Source: Symbiodinium microadriaticum
Taxonomy: Eukaryota > Sar > Dinophyceae > Suessiales > Symbiodiniaceae
NCBI GenBank assembly: GCA_001939145.1
Contig: LSRX01000852.1
Coordinates: 181,418 to 245,417, forward strand
Length of the DNA: 64,000 nucleotides
Direction of reading: 5' to 3'
The notes beneath the pieces were generated by a model, which was not told the origin of the DNA, did not search any database, and worked only from the letters and a program-made list of their open reading frames with translations. Shown here piece after piece: positions 11,757 through 23,305 of the stretch (position 1 is its first letter; each line of letters begins with the position of its first letter). The position numbers and the translations under genes are program-made.

Positions 11757-12590
11757 ATGCCAAAGAAAGCAGAGAGCGAGATTGCAGACTTTCTGCAAAA
11801 GCTGGCACCGAACCTGGAGGCCCGGCATGGCCGAGCTGCAAGCTTTACAAGGAGCTGAGTTGCTCAGTGAGACTTTGATGGAAGGACACGGCCCGGAGCT
11901 TCCTTGTTTCAACGTTGGCAGAGGCAATTTCGGAGGCGAGCTCGCAAGTCTTGCCTGTCTCAGACTCGGCTCTTTATATGCAACTGCCACGAGACAGGAA
12001 GAAGTGAGAGAGTGCTGCGACAATTGGCTTGAAGAGGCGCCGAGACGAAGCGCAGTTATGCAAAGAAATTCAACATCCCCACAACCAAGGTCGATGGAGG
12101 ATTCCAGAGTCTTTACGACTTCTTGGGGCTGGACGAAGCATCTTCAACTCCCGAACCACCGAAGGACAGGTTCGCTGACTCAGCTTGTCACGGATTCGAT
12201 CCGAAGTTCGCATCGAGGCTCCGCCAAAGCTTGCAAGCACGAGCCTTGGAATTTTTGCCCCAACTCAAGAAGCACCCTGGATAGTGACTGCCTGCAAGGT
12301 GCTGCTGGCTACCCTCAGCAGCAGTACCCGCCTGCTGAGGCCAAGGCACGCGTCCATAACACTGTCACTTCATGTTTCACCTTGCAGGAGGCGATCTCGC
12401 ACGAAGAGCACAAGGAGGTGGAAGAGGTGATCGAGCCTGCGCTGGACAAGGGTACCCTGGACAAGCAGTAAGTTTTACGGTTGAGCACTTCTCACTTGTC
12501 GGCTTGTGTTGTTCCAGTTTCACTTGCTGTCTATATCGTACCCTATATTTTCAGATGTATGGTGCGGATGCTGAAGCAGTAAGTTTTTGC
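11757..12590 (+). CDS. unknown protein, several exons
   Basis: Probable exons, all on +. From the ATG at 11,757: MPKKAESEIADFLQKLAPN. From about 12,040, preceded by an AG: YAKKFNIPTTKVDGGFQSLY, continuing LYDFLGLDEASSTPEPPKD and ending near LQARALEFLPQLKKHPG (about 12,275). From about 12,387, after a cttgcag acceptor: EAISHEEHKEVEEVIEPALD, ending at a gtaagt donor at about 12,470. Then a very short exon at about 12,556-12,580, also ended by gtaagt. The residues are charged and helical in character. No domain is recognised. The gene stops about 580 bases before the ABC-F exon, so it could instead be the 5' part of that gene. I see no N-terminal ABC-F family motif that would prove this. Confidence 0.5.
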
Positions 12591-13170
12591 CGCATGAGGA
12601 TAGGCTAGGCTTCTGTCAACAAAAGGAGCTCCCAAATCGTATTCGGTGTCAACTCAGACCCAAGAAGATCACACTGCGAGGCATCTTCCATCACAACTCT
12701 TGGCAGACCAGCAAGCTGGCAAACCGGCTTGCCACATACACAACGTCCACACAAGCAACATGAGATCAGGCCCGGGCTTCCAGCTCCCCTACACAAGTCC
12801 AAGGACAACCCAAATACTAAGTTTCTGACACGCGTCCAGGGCAGTGTGGCCAACAGTTGGAGCAAGGCGTGGAGTCGTCAACAGCCTCATGCACAGTACA
12901 TGCTTGGCGCTTGGCCCTTCCAGACTCTCGTGATAAGGGCACGAGAGACTGCCGGCCTACGGAGACATGCTTGCAGCTGCGCCAAAAGGGGCATGGACAA
13001 AGGCAGAACACCGTACCAGGCCAACAGTTTTGCTATTTTGCTTAATCCTTAGCCCAGCTCTGGCAGTCTTTCGTTCCGTCGCGAATCCTTGCCTTGTGCT
13101 AGCGTGGAATCGCGTGGAAGTCGAATGAACATGCCGCAAACACGAAGAGATGAAGTCAAGCGCTCTGTAG
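12591..13170. other. no gene seen between the unknown gene and the ABC-F gene
   Basis: Short frames only. The interval probably holds intergenic sequence or introns of one of the flanking genes. Confidence 0.35.
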
Positions 13171-16100
13171 CCGAATCGAGGCAAGAAGTCCAAGGTGAAG
13201 GCGAAGCCCAAGAAAAAAGTCAAGGAGAAGGAGGGCTTAGGAAAGGAGAAGCAGCTTGACGAGCTCTTGGAGGTGCGAGCACGGGTCTCTCGCTTCCACA
13301 AGGAGGCAGTGGAAGACGAGATGACCTCTGCAGTCGCCGAAGTTGACGTCCATGATCTTTGCATTTCAGTAGCAGGCCGTGACCTGCTGAAGGACGCTCA
13401 CCTGAAACTCTGCCCTGGTCAGCGCTACGGCTTTGTGGGACGGAACGGTTCCGGTAAGTCCAGCTTGTTTCGGGCCATGGCCTCACGAAGAATCCCAGGC
13501 TATCCTCCGAACTGTGTGACCTTGCTTGTCGACCAGGAAGATGTAGGGGATGAGCGCACAGCTGTGGAGACCGTTCTGGCGGCACACCAGGAGTTGAGCT
13601 ATGTGCTGGAGGAGGAGTCGGCTCTCCAAGCTGGCGAACTGGGCAGCCCGGAGGCGGCTGTCAAGGCCTCCCGCGCCTACGCCTATTTGATGGCCAAGAG
13701 AGCCAGGTTCAAAGCCGCCATGTACGAGAGCAAGCTGAGCGGACTCCGCGGGAAGGCTGCTCGGGAAGCCCTCCTCCAAGCGGAGCAAGAAGAAGCAAAA
13801 GCTGCTGAGCATCTTGAGGCGGAAGTCTCGTGTTCAGAGGCCACCGCAGAGACACAGGCACATGTCGTGGAGCTTCTCGCAGACATCCGGGAGCGATTGC
13901 GGATTTTAGGTGCTGATTCAATGCGAGGGCAAGCAGAAGTCATCTTGAAAGGCTTGGGCTTTAAGGAGGAGGACCTTCGAAAGCCGACGCGCCTACTCAG
14001 TGGAGGCTGGCGGATGAGGGTTGCCCTGGCCAAAGCCTTGCTCGCGAAGCCCAACGTCTTGCTGCTGGATGAGCCCACGAATCACCTGGATTGGCAAGCC
14101 ATTCTCTGGCTAGAGAAGTATTTGGTGTCAGAAGACATGAACGAGATTGCCTTGGTAGTTGTCTCTCACGACCGGGACTTTCTCGACAAGGTCAGTACCA
14201 TGATACTTCGCTTGTTTGAAATGAAGCTTCAAGTGCACAACGGCAATTTTTCAACTTTTGAGGAGGCCCACGAGAAGGACCAACAGCACCGCGCGGAACT
14301 GGTGCAGAGGCAATCTGAAAAGCAAGAGAAGGTTGAGAAGCAGATCAAGGAGATGGAGCAGCGGGGCCGGAAGACCAACAACGATAGCCTGTTGAAGGCT
14401 GCAGTGAGTCGAAAAACCAAGTTGGGACTGGATGATAGGCCTTGGTCCTTCAATCGTGTAGGCTTAGAGCGAGCCGGTGGCCACAAGTTCAAATTCAGCT
14501 ATGCGACGCACTTCGAAGCCATGGAAGAGATGGCGGTGGAGTCCAAGGAACAGGCAGTGCGCCTGAAGCTGAAATCGGCAGCACCCCTTGGCTTCGAGGC
14601 CGCGCTACTGCAGTGCCGGGATGTGGTGATCGGCTACGAGTCCCGGCAATGGGAGGGTGACGGGTCGTTACAGTTAAGGTTTAAGTTTTAAGTGTGCCAG
14701 ATAGTAAGTAAGGCACGGACTGACTTGGCTGCCGACTCAGGAGAAGGCCAAGCCCTTGGTGCGGAAGTTCGACCTAGATATCCGGGACAAGTCGCGAGTA
14801 GGACCGCCAGGGCGTAAAGCATGGGGAAGGCCGCATCGCACTGGCATCAACTACGCATCTGCTGCAAGTGCAGGAATCCTCGGAGTGAATGGGAGCGGCA
14901 AGACGACCTTGCTGCGGACGTTGGTTCAAGACCTGCCTTGCCTGGCCGGTGAAGTGTATCAGCAACCACGCTTCTCGATTTTGTACTTCAGGAGGTGCAG
15001 GTTGAACAAGCTGTTGAGTGTGGTCACTTGACAAGTTGATAGGCTTGGCAAGTCTAAGTGAGTCATCATGGAAGGATTTGACTATGGACTAGAATCTAGA
15101 AGCTGCCTGTCAATCTCAGAGTGCAGAGCAAGGTAGCTGCATGATTCCCAGGTGTCGTAGTTGGCTTCTTCAGTCAACATCAGGCCGGCAGGGATATGCT
15201 GGAACGGATCTTTCCACGTGGACTTTTTTGGATGCTGGCCTCACGTTCTGAAAGACCTCACTGCTGAAGCTGGGGATTTGGCAGCCAGGCGGACAACTTG
15301 CCCAACGATGCCACCGCTCTGGAGGCCTTGTGTGAGAGCATCTCGTCCGAGGATTTTAAGATTGCTTTGTACACTAAGCATGCCGAAGATGAAGAGGCTC
15401 ACCGTAGGGAAACTTGTTCCAACCAGCCCAAAGGATTGGAGTAAGCGGTAGACACACCGGCATTCGTTCGGGGATCATTGGGAGCGAGCACGGAGAAGGA
15501 TCGGAAGGCCCGAGGAAGCGATGCCAGATCAGCCTTGAGTCCAATCGCATCATGCTCCCGGCCGCTCACCTAATGCACATAGTGCTTGTAGTACAGTGCG
15601 TGACGGCAGGAGGTCAAAGGCTACAGGCAGATGGCATGTTATTCCTCCTGTTGATATCTAAACCGAACAGGTGGCTCAGCGATGCTCTTTGAGTCCTTTG
15701 CTGAAGCTGGCAGTGAATCCAGGACATCCCAATCTCACAGAGGGCGAGGTGCGTTCTCACCTTGGCAGCTTCGGTTTGGGCCGCTTGGCCGTGTCACCCA
15801 TCAGGCGCCCCACATGTTCACTCGTCTTCAGTGAGATTCGTCGTCAGCCGCTTGCTGCAGGTGCCTGTCGGGAGGAGAGCGCAGTCGAGTTGCTCTGGCG
15901 GCTGCCACGTTGAGGCCGCCACACGTGTTGGTGCCGAACTCAGCATCCAGGTTAGGGACCGCGCAAGTGCTATCACCACACCCAGCGAACCAAACTCAGG
16001 TTCTGGATGAGCCGACGAATCACTTAGATCTGCAGACCGTAGAAGCCCTCGGTAACGCCCTCAAGGATGGGACCGATTCCAAACTGCGCAGCCATGTTGC

Positions 16101-16337
16101 CTCAACTAGCGTTTCACCGGAGGACTTCCAGGGGAGCGTGGTCGTCACTTCTCACGATCGTCGACTGCTACGTGAAGTCTGCACCGCTTCCCGTCAGCAG
16201 AAACTTTCGGCTTGCTGTTTCGTACGTTGCTCAGCTTTTTCAAGGCCCACCCATGGCTTCTTAAGGACTTTCTTGCAGTCCAGAACAAGCAGCTTGTGAA
16301 GCTCAGCCTCGATGCGTTCGTCCGCTCTGTGCGATAA
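13171..16337 (+). CDS. ABC-F subfamily ATPase (GCN20/ABCF-like), multi-exon
   Basis: Tandem-cassette ABC protein without membrane segments, as in ABC-F proteins that act on ribosomes. The first exon follows an AG at 13,170, so the start codon is upstream and unseen. It opens with a Lys-rich segment, then cassette 1: Walker A GRNGSGKSSL (about 13,441), a long alpha-helical insertion, signature LSGGWRMRVALAKAL (about 14,000) and Walker B LLLDEPTNHLDW (about 14,060). An H-loop VVVSHDRDFLDK follows, then the linker with charged helices. Cassette 2 is spread over small exons: Walker A GVNGSGKTTLL (about 14,885), VVGFFSQHQAGRDMLER (about 15,155), EGEVRSHLGSFGLGRLAV (about 15,740), signature LSGGERSRVALAAATL (about 15,865), Walker B LDEPTNHLDLQTVEAL (about 16,003) and VVVTSHDRRLLREVC (about 16,139). 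The last exon ends QNKQLVKLSLDAFVRSVR with TAA at 16,335. All catalytic motifs are present. The role in translation or ribosome function is inferred from the family. Confidence 0.88.
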
Positions 16338-16869
16338 TGATTATTGCTCTTCACCCGGCCATGCCAACTTGTACAGTGGGCTTCCTCGCCTGTTCTGACA
16401 TCAACGTCGCGGCAGTGAGCCCGGATTTGGCATTGCTGCACCGGGCATAGTCAGGCCAAAGAGCCCTTGCACAAGCCCTTGGCAAGGCGCGGCTTGTGCA
16501 GATCTTTCACGAGCGGCTCCCAAGTTCAATCGGCTGTGCACCAGCGAGGCCGGAAAAGTCGAAGTAGCAGGCGAGAAAAAACCGCCGGATTCGCTGTACA
16601 GCTCTGTCTCCGGGACCAGGAGGCTGAAAGTGCAAAAGGCCAGCCTGTACACATGACGACTCTTGAATTCATCGATGTCTCCTATCATCGCAAGACATGG
16701 CCGGCTCGTGCCGTGCCTGAAAGCCAAGCCACCAGCGCACAGTGGGTCTTTAGAGTTACCATAAAAAGACAGAGCACAACTTGCCAGCCTTCATGCACAC
16801 GTGGTGTCTACTTCATGCGTGCTCCTCGAGGCAAGGTCGGCAAGGTTAGGTTTACCGGCTTGGCCTGCC
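16338..16869. other. intergenic, no gene seen
   Basis: About 530 bases between the ABC-F stop and the polymerase start. No frame here has recognisable motifs. Confidence 0.4.
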
Positions 16870-19800
16870 ATGGGGAAACGAGCATCTGCGCCCAAGGCGA
16901 AGCCACCTGCCAAGCGGAGCAAGGTGTCGCTGGCGGCGCCGCCACCAGCGCCAGCTGTCTGGGCTCGTCCAATCCCGCCGGTCCTAACGGAGCGAGATCC
17001 TCTCGCAGTCTTCCTGCTTGATATCGAGGATGGACAATCCTCCATTGGAACTGGAGACCACGAGCTCCGGCTGTATGGCATCACCACGCAGGGCCACTCA
17101 GTCTGTGCGAGGATCCACAACTTCCATCCGTATTTCTACGTGCGGTGCGGCCCGGAAGTGGTGGGTCGCGAGAACGAAATCCAAGCAGCTCTGCAAGCCG
17201 CCATGCCACCGTCTCCGGCAGGATCGCAGAAGGCGATCGTTGCAGTGCCCTGGCTCAGCAACGCTCAGCATGGCTTGAGAAGCCCTCCACACAGTCTGCA
17301 TCTTTAGGTCCAGGTAGTCCGGCGGACGCCCATCCTGTACTTCCAAGCTGAAGAGATCCTCCTCATGGTCAGCGTTGCCGGGCCCAAGCTACTTTCTCAG
17401 AAATGTTGGAGCTCTTGCCAGTACGCATTCGCAACTGCACATGGCTGTTCATGTGCCTCGCTCCCCGACAACCCCACGGCTTTTGCCTAAGGCTCGTGTC
17501 GCCATGCTTGAAGGCACGGGCGGATGATCGAGCACATGCGCATAGGGTACCAGTGGCAATCAAGAGATTGGTGAAGCTGCTGCAGGCCCTCGAAGGCCTC
17601 CAGCTGAGCAACTCTGAGGTACAGGCCACCGCAGTCTTTGAGGCCAACATTGAGCCCCAGCTGCACCGAAGAGGTGGCAAAGCAATGCTGGACGGTTCCC
17701 CGGCCAAGGGATGCCTGCTTCCCCTGAGGCATTGATCCTGCGTTTCCTTATCGACAACGACTTGGGAGGTGGACGCTGGATTGAGCGCCTGACCTTGTTC
17801 TGGCTTCCTGCAAATTCCTGTTAGATTGAGGAAGAAAGCGACTAAAGCACGTCCGGGCCGGCTCAGGTTTGAAGCCGGGGCCTTTCTGGTGGTAAGTGAG
17901 ACGTCGAGGACACGGTTTCACCCCTCGTCGGAAGACATGCTGCTTGATGCCTTGCATGCAGTGACATCAATTTGACATAAACCATGCGAATGCGATACAG
18001 GAGTACCACTGCACAAATTGAGCTGGACGTACATCTCGGACATGGAACCAAGTTTCGCGCACTGCCTATGGCCGCTCGGAGAGCCTGAAGGCTGTGCCAG
18101 CATGAGCACTCATGAAATCTCATGAACACGGAAGCAGAACCTTCGGGTCTTGAAACACAAGGACACGGATGCTGGATCTTTCGTTCCGCCTCTGCGAACA
18201 GCTGCGCTTGAGCTGTCTGTGCCTTTGCTGGACCATTGAAGGAAGCAGTGTCCACCACAATAAGCTTTCATGCAAGCTGAGGTCGACGTAGAATCGCAGT
18301 TGGTGACGGGCGCTGCATGCGTTCTGACCGTGGAGGGGCAAGCGCAGCCCGTTGCAAGGGCAGTGTGGCTCCGTGCACTGGATCCTTGCCAAAGCAGTAC
18401 GGTTCACAAACAAAAGGTCCTCGGGTCCAGCTGATCTTCTGCATGCTAATCAAATCCGACGCGTCCTCCACCCGAGGCGACGCAGCAGGTGACTGAGGAC
18501 CCCTGCTTTCATGCACATCTGATACATTCTGATACGAATGGAAAAGTGTTGCGTGCAGAGGAGGCAGCAGACTCAGCGGTACTCTTTCTCTCAGAGGACG
18601 AGGAGGTTTTGTTGCAGCACCTGGGTGAGAGCCCCGGCAACCAACAGACCTTGTTCGCCTTAGTGAGGGTAGCCGCGCAGCCCAACACAGCTTGCTCAAG
18701 TGCCGTCATGGTCATGTTGCAGTCCCACCAGATTCCACGGGCTTGAAAGGTTTAACATGAAGACAGGCCAGGTAATGCAACAATCGGAAACCAAGCCCCG
18801 AAGCTTGTTCGGTCATTGGATGGTTGAGCAAAACCAGCTCAGGACGCTAGCCGCAATGGATGCCGACATCATTTTGACTTACGACTTGTCCGAGACCGTG
18901 CGGCGAATGCTGGGCAAGAGAGGCATCGCGAAAGCCGGATCTCCACTGGCCCGGAGTCTTTGTCGAAGATTGGGAGCGGAGGTTAAACTTACTCCAAAGA
19001 GCAACGAGGTTTCTGGCATGACCGGGCGGTTGGGCTTCGACTTGCAAAAGCAGGTGGAGAAGGATCATCGCTTGGTGGACTACTCCTTAGGTGCCTTGTC
19101 TCAGCATTTTTGCCGCATCCCTCTGCCTGAGCTCAGCGCAGCAACACGAGCCAAAGTCCTTCGGTCCCGGCCGCGCGCCTATGCGCAGCACCTGCTTCGG
19201 CAAGCAGAAGCAAGCGCAAACATCTTCCATCACCTCGCTTACCTCTACAACTTCGTGGAGCCTCGGCCAGCTTGAAACTCTAAGTGCCCTCATCTTTGAG
19301 AAGTCTTCGGGGGGCCGCTTCTGAGGAGATGGCCCGAGTCACAGGCTGTCCATTGTCCTACCTGCTTGAGCGGGGCCAGGCCATCAAGGCCTTTTGAGAC
19401 ACGCGCAAGACAGTGCCAAAGAGAGTATCGAAAGCTTTGGGTCTTTTTGGAAGTGATGTGTTGCCGGAGGTGCAGTGCCAACTCCTTCGAGAAGCCAGAC
19501 TTCGGGGATTTGTACTTCCGCAGCGACCAGGCGTGGGAGTGGCAAAAATCTTGGAACCACGATTCGAGGCCTCAGGGCCTGTCTTGAGATGTCTTCATCG
19601 CGGGTGTCTAGCATCGTGTCGTGTTGTACTCTTGGGGGCTTCACCGGGAGGGCTTGTCTCACATGACATTGTCAGGCAGAAAGCTGATAGACTGTGTCTA
19701 GAGTCTAGAGCAAATGAGATCAGGAAAAGAACTAGACCACTCTTGGAGGCACTGGCGAAGATACAACTTACGAGGGCGCGACTGTGCTGGAACCAGCATG

Positions 19801-21524
19801 TGGTTTTTATCGGTGTCCCATCGCTGTGTTGGACTTCGCCTCTCTCTACCCATCGATCATGATGGCACATAACCTCTGCTACTCCACCCTGCTTCCTCCG
19901 GGGCGTGAGAAGAAGCCCGACTGCCCAGACTTTACGGAATCACCACCAACTGCCGGGAGCGAGCATGCGACTTGTTTCGTCAAGGCGCAGGTCCGCAAGG
20001 GACTCCTTCCCTCCATCCTGGAGCATCTGCTCGCAGCGCGGAAAGCGGCCAAGGCACAGCTGGCACAGTGCGACCCGGGCGAGGCCGGAGCAACTCGCCG
20101 CAAGGTGCTCCATGGCCGCCAGCTGGCCTTGAAATTGTCTGCCAACTCGGTTTACGGCTTCACCGGGGCGACCAACGGTCCCCTTCCGTGCTTGGAGGTC
20201 GCTGGTGCCGTCACCGCATACGGTCGAGAAATGATCCAGGCTACCAAGGCCAAGGTGGAGCAACATTTCACGACGGGGCTGGGCTACGCCTACAATGCGG
20301 AAGTTGTTTATGGAGATACGGACTCTGTAATGGTAAAGTTTGGGCCCGAAGGCTTCGCTCTAGACGAGGCCATCAAGGTCAGCAAGGAGGCGTCCACAGT
20401 GTGTTCTTCGATTTTCCCTGCCCCGGTGCGATTGGAGTTTGAAAAAGTCTATCAACCTTTCCTTCTCATGGCCAAGAAGCGATATGCTGGTATGGCCTTT
20501 GCTTCTTCGAGCAGCTCGCCGGAGTTGGAGACGAAAGGCATTGAGACTGTTAGACGCGATTGGTGCGATTTGGTACGGCACGGACTGGAAGAAACGCTAA
20601 AACGCTTGCTGGTGTCCGATGGATCCGACGGCTGTCAGAAGGCCATTGCGCACGTCCGTGATGTGTGTAATGACCTGAGGCAGAACAAGATCGACTTCCG
20701 ATCCTTAGTAATCTCCAAATCCTTGGGCAGGAATGAGTACACAGCGAAAGCCCCGCATGCAGAGGTGGCGGAGAAGCTCAAGAAGAGAGATGCAACCACT
20801 GCTCCACGCTTAGGAGATCGCGTGTCCTACCTGGTTCTTGCAGGGGCGGCGAAAGCAAAAGTCTACGAAAAAGCAGAAGACCCGCTCTACGCGCTGGAAA
20901 ATGATCTTCCGATTGATGCAGACTACTACTTGGAGAACCAATTGAAACAGCCGCTTGTTCGAGTCTTTGAACTGGTGTGCGGGGATGCGCACAAGGCAGA
21001 AAGCCTTCTGTTCGGTGGGCTTACCTCTCAGAAGGTGGTTGTGTCAACCTCGAAAGGAGGTATGGGAAAGTTCGTGAAGCCAAGACCCAAGTGTCTATCG
21101 TGTTCTGCCGACATCGACCACGGCGCTGTCTGTACACTTTGCAAAGAGAAGCTGCCAGAGATCAAGGCCCAGGCCTTGGGCCGCGTCCGGGCCCTGGCCG
21201 AGGAGCTGAGCCAGCTGCGCGCGGCCTGCGCTCGGGACTGTGCCCTGCCTTCTGGAGCGTTGCCACGGCCGGTTTGAGCATTTTTCGGGTTTGCTATTTG
21301 CTACCGTCTCCCATCTGCAAAAAAATGCCGTTTCGGATCTGTGCGTGCTGGACCCTGGAAGGTTTCCGCAGCTGCCTGCCGACGAGCCTGTGTCAGACCA
21401 AGGCCAAGCAAGCGAACGATGCCTCAACGAGGGCTGTCCTGTCATATTCAGCCGCGCTCGAGTGGCCAAGCAGCTGGGGTCCGCCAGAGAAGCCTTGCAG
21501 CGCCTGGACGTGAAAGAAGCTTGA
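16870..21524 (+). CDS. POLD1-like: DNA polymerase delta catalytic subunit-like (family B), exonuclease motifs not found
   Basis: The ATG at 16,870 opens with MGKRASAPKAKPPAKRSK, a likely nuclear signal. N-terminal pieces typical of Pol delta follow: ELRLYGITTQGHSVCARIHN, FHPYFYVRCGP and RRTPILYFQ. Later exons give EEMARVTGCPLSYLLERGQ (19,321) and QLLREARLRGFVLP (about 19,480). The large exon (about 19,770-21,250) has all polymerase motifs: TYEGATVLEPACGFY, motif A DFASLYPSI (19,832), motif B LKLSANSVYGFTG, motif C YGDTDSV (20,309) and KKRYAGMAF. The C-terminus has a CysA-like zinc module (CLSCSADIDHGAVCTLC). A last exon contains CLNEGCPVIFSRARV and ends with TGA at 21,522. In 17.8-19.3 kb I find no FDIE (Exo I). 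Where Exo II should lie I read MDADIILTYDLSETVRRM, and at Exo III AYAQHLLRQAE. This may be a divergent paralogue or a gene whose exonuclease exons I misread. Confidence 0.85.
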
Positions 21525-22109
21525 AAACTTGTTAAACTCAAGCATGTCTGCACAGTGCCGAGCATGCAGGGTGACTGGCAGCATCGGGGCGCGAACTGAA
21601 CTTGCCCGACTTTCAAAGCGGAGATGCAACAGCCTTATCCATGGAAATAGAGTAAATAGAGAGGAAACGCGCAGCATGCACACAATGCCAATCCACCCGC
21701 GTTTCCATATTCTTGAGACATGCCAGAAACCGGGAGCAGGGCTACAGGCGCAATGTGGCTCATCGAAAGTCTGGCCTCGGGGTAATCGGAGAATGAAGCG
21801 GAGGCGTGAGGACGAGGCCCCGCAACTTAGGCATCTCTCTCAGCTGCAGTTGCGTTTCCTCTTTGCAGGAGCATTCAGAGAAGTTGTTTCCTCTTCTGCG
21901 CCCCCTTCAAGGCACGAATGGCACGAAGACATGTGGGTGGTAATCATGGCTGCTGGCCGTCAGGGTTCTGATAACGATAGTCGACGCTAGTGTTGAAACA
22001 TACCCTACAGGGCCGGAAGCTGGAAAGCCACACTGAAAGCCGTTTAGCGTGTCTTTTCAGCCTATTTCGGGTGCCCGCGAATGACCGGTATAATCCGACA
22101 TGGCTCAAT
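21525..22109. other. intergenic, no gene seen
   Basis: About 585 bases between the polymerase stop and the next start. A + frame (21,529-21,990) is open but basic and Cys-poor, without motifs. It is probably untranslated sequence. Confidence 0.35.
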
Positions 22110-22781
22110 ATGGCTCAAGCTGCAGCGTTTTCTTCGTTGGCGCTTGCTGAAATGGGCTCGGCGCCTTCATGCAGCCATCGCGTGGGATGCTACTGCAAGA
22201 TCGACGAGTCTCGGAATCGCGACTTTTCCGGATGCCTACGCTTCGGGAAGATTACTGGCGTTTGCGCTGCTCTACAGCGACACAACTACGAGTACACGGT
22301 GCAAGTTGATAGCGGGGATACCGAGTGTGTCGAGGAGCAGTACCTGCAAGAGCTGTTTTTGCCTGAGCTGGATTGGGTGAGCCCGTACACCCGGGAAGTG
22401 GCAGTCTTTCTCGAAACGCACGGTGCCAAGAGGTTCGTGGCAGAGCTTATCCGGCGAACGGAGGACGGAGTGTTTCAAGTCCGATTTGCAGACGGCTCCT
22501 TGCTGGAAAACGTGAAGGCAGAGCAGCTGAGCCCACCTGCCGAAAATGCCTTGCGCACATCCCCCAGCAAAACACCACCGGATGCGGATTGGCTCCTGGA
22601 TCGCAAGATCCAGGCCCGGATCGATGATGTCTGGCCGATGAAGAAGCGCATGAAGGACGTTCTGGCCAAGCTTCGGAGACCGCGGCCGGTCACGGCTCCA
22701 ATCCTGAGAGGGCCGTTTGTGGGTAAGGATGCCGTCGACTCGGAAGGAGAGCCACCCATGCCACCCACATACTGTTTCTAG
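22110..22781 (+). CDS. unknown conserved-looking protein, 223 aa
   Basis: The frame is open well upstream. I chose the ATG at 22,110 (MAQAAAFSSLALAEMGS) because the translation becomes protein-like there. The middle part, with HRVGCYCKIDE, CLRFGKITGVCAAL, YTVQVDSGDTECVEEQYLQ and VFQVRFADGSLLENVKAEQL, looks like two repeats of a small beta-barrel. The pattern resembles Tudor or KOW-like folds, where a short strand-rich unit ends in an acidic QVDSG/RFADGS turn. This is an impression, not a family call. The C-terminal third is basic and Pro-rich (LRRPRPVTAPILRGPF). The frame at 22,850-23,032 may be a further exon. The start codon overlaps a sequence similar to the 3' end of the dinoflagellate spliced leader. 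Confidence 0.6.
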   Translation: MAQAAAFSSLALAEMGSAPSCSHRVGCYCKIDESRNRDFSGCLRFGKITGVCAALQRHNYEYTVQVDSGDTECVEEQYLQELFLPELDWVSPYTREVAVFLETHGAKRFVAELIRRTEDGVFQVRFADGSLLENVKAEQLSPPAENALRTSPSKTPPDADWLLDRKIQARIDDVWPMKKRMKDVLAKLRRPRPVTAPILRGPFVGKDAVDSEGEPPMPPTYCF

Positions 22782-22849
22782 TATCCTCCGACACGGATCT
22801 GCATGTCTCGTAGAGTCTTCGGGTCGCAAGATGCAAGAAGATTTCTTCC

Positions 22850-23032
22850 TTGCCATGGGATCGCCCTGCAGGCTACGCTGCCCATCCGAGGCCTGCGGAA
22901 GACTTGGTCGTCGACGGTGAGTTCGTAGACACTTGGGGCAAGTTTGCAGGCAAGGTCAAGTTTGCTTCCACCTTCAAGATTGGCCCTGCATACCCCAGAA
23001 TGGAGGTGCCTTGCCAGATTCGGTATCGCTAG
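22850..23032 (+). CDS. possible last exon of the preceding unknown gene
   Basis: A 60-codon frame reads as protein (AAHPRPAEDLVVDGEFVD, then WGKFAGKVKFASTFKIGPA) and ends with TAG after QIRYR. It lies 70 bases after the stop of the preceding frame. It could be joined to that gene if the stop at 22,779-22,781 lies in an intron. No family is recognised. Confidence 0.35.
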   Translation: MPWDRPAGYAAHPRPAEDLVVDGEFVDTWGKFAGKVKFASTFKIGPAYPRMEVPCQIRYR

Positions 23033-23305
23033 CAAACCCTCTTGGTCTCGCTGCCGCTCTCTCTCCCCTCCGAGCTCTGTATAAGGTATGGGTGGAGCAG
23101 GTTGATGCTGCAGAGCCACTCTACTTCCATGCAGCTTTGCCGGTGCATGCTGGCCTCATTTGCCTAGGCAAGTACGAGGCTGGAGGGCCAAAGTTTTGCT
23201 TGTGCTCACAACTTCCCTACTCGTAGCTCGAAGAGTGCAACTGCACACCCCTAGAAGGGAAATCCTGAGTGGATCCGCGCCAGTGATGTCGCCCTTCTGG
23301 GCATC

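Noticed and set aside
18700-19275. Assignment of the polymerase as REV3 (Pol zeta), because the exonuclease motifs are missing
   Set aside because: EEMARVTGCPLSYLLERGQ, DFASLYPSIMMAHNLCYSTL and SANSVYGFTG are Pol delta-type. Pol zeta has different residues at these places.
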